Shown piece by piece: positions 42,392 to 42,434 of a stretch of 42,434 nucleotides of DNA. This stretch comes from an uncultured Collinsella sp. Its GTDB lineage: Bacteria; Actinomycetota; Coriobacteriia; Coriobacteriales; Coriobacteriaceae. A model generated the notes under the pieces. It was not told the DNA's origin, did not search any database, and saw only the letters and a list, made by a program, of their open reading frames with translations. Both the position numbers and the translations under genes were made by a program. Position 1 is the stretch's first letter. Each line of letters begins with the position of its first letter. The DNA lies in assembly GCA_959596495.1 (NCBI GenBank), contig CAUFXK010000008.1, forward strand, positions 1 through 42,434, read 5' to 3'.

Positions 42392-42434
42392 GGTGAGGGC
42401 TCGAATCGCAAGCCCTTCCCGGTAGTGCTCGTGG

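Overview
The window is high-GC DNA with dense, GC-biased codon use. Its gene content matches a gut Coriobacteriia, most likely Collinsella or a close relative. The basis is a dnaK-grpE-dnaJ-hspR operon of actinobacterial type, a NiaR-regulated nadABC operon, anaerobic iron-sulfur redox enzymes, [NiFe]-hydrogenase maturation genes and an LPxTG-like surface protein. The genus is inferred from family recognition and was not tested by a search.

Layout. 1-4995: an iron-sulfur/FAD oxidoreductase (minus) diverges from a TetR regulator and a polytopic membrane protein, with TTGAC-N5-GTCAA palindromes between them. 5117-6946: an acidic single-pass membrane protein and a small proline-rich protein converge on an inverted repeat. 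7079-9706: clpB. 9885-12186: two orphan membrane-anchored proteins flanked by two copies of a hairpin-repeat cluster. 12202-14502: a YbhJ-type aconitase-family hydratase. 14928-19228: hspR, dnaJ, grpE and dnaK, all minus. 19773-19958: a 2[4Fe-4S] ferredoxin. 20101-23968: niaR, nadC, nadB and nadA (minus), with a long palindrome over the nadA promoter. 24234-30459: a very large cell-wall surface protein split in two by a frameshift at a seven-cytosine run. 30701-32700: an AgrA/AgrC-like two-component system diverging from it. 32761-33793: an unknown protein and a thioredoxin. 34014-39861: a small helical protein, nikR, hypF, hypC, hypD and hypE. 39994-42313: a HAD phosphatase, a lipoprotein and a PTS EIIA-Glc protein.

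How the genes work together. clpB and the dnaK operon share a near-identical operator-like sequence (11 bp, N5, 11 bp), so HspR, encoded at the end of the dnaK operon, probably controls both. NiaR, last gene of the NAD operon, probably closes a feedback loop on the palindrome over the nadA promoter. NikR heads the hydrogenase maturation genes, which links nickel sensing to HypC/D/E/F; hypA, hypB and the hydrogenase itself are not in the window.

The most unusual signals are two. First, an apparently undescribed structured element occurs three times (minus 1-144, plus 14694-14926, plus 40775-40966). Its stems differ in sequence but keep pairing, and all three copies keep one extra base at the same place in an inner hairpin; this suggests a conserved RNA. 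Second, the poly-C tract in the giant surface protein looks like an on/off phase-variation switch between a secreted and a wall-anchored form.
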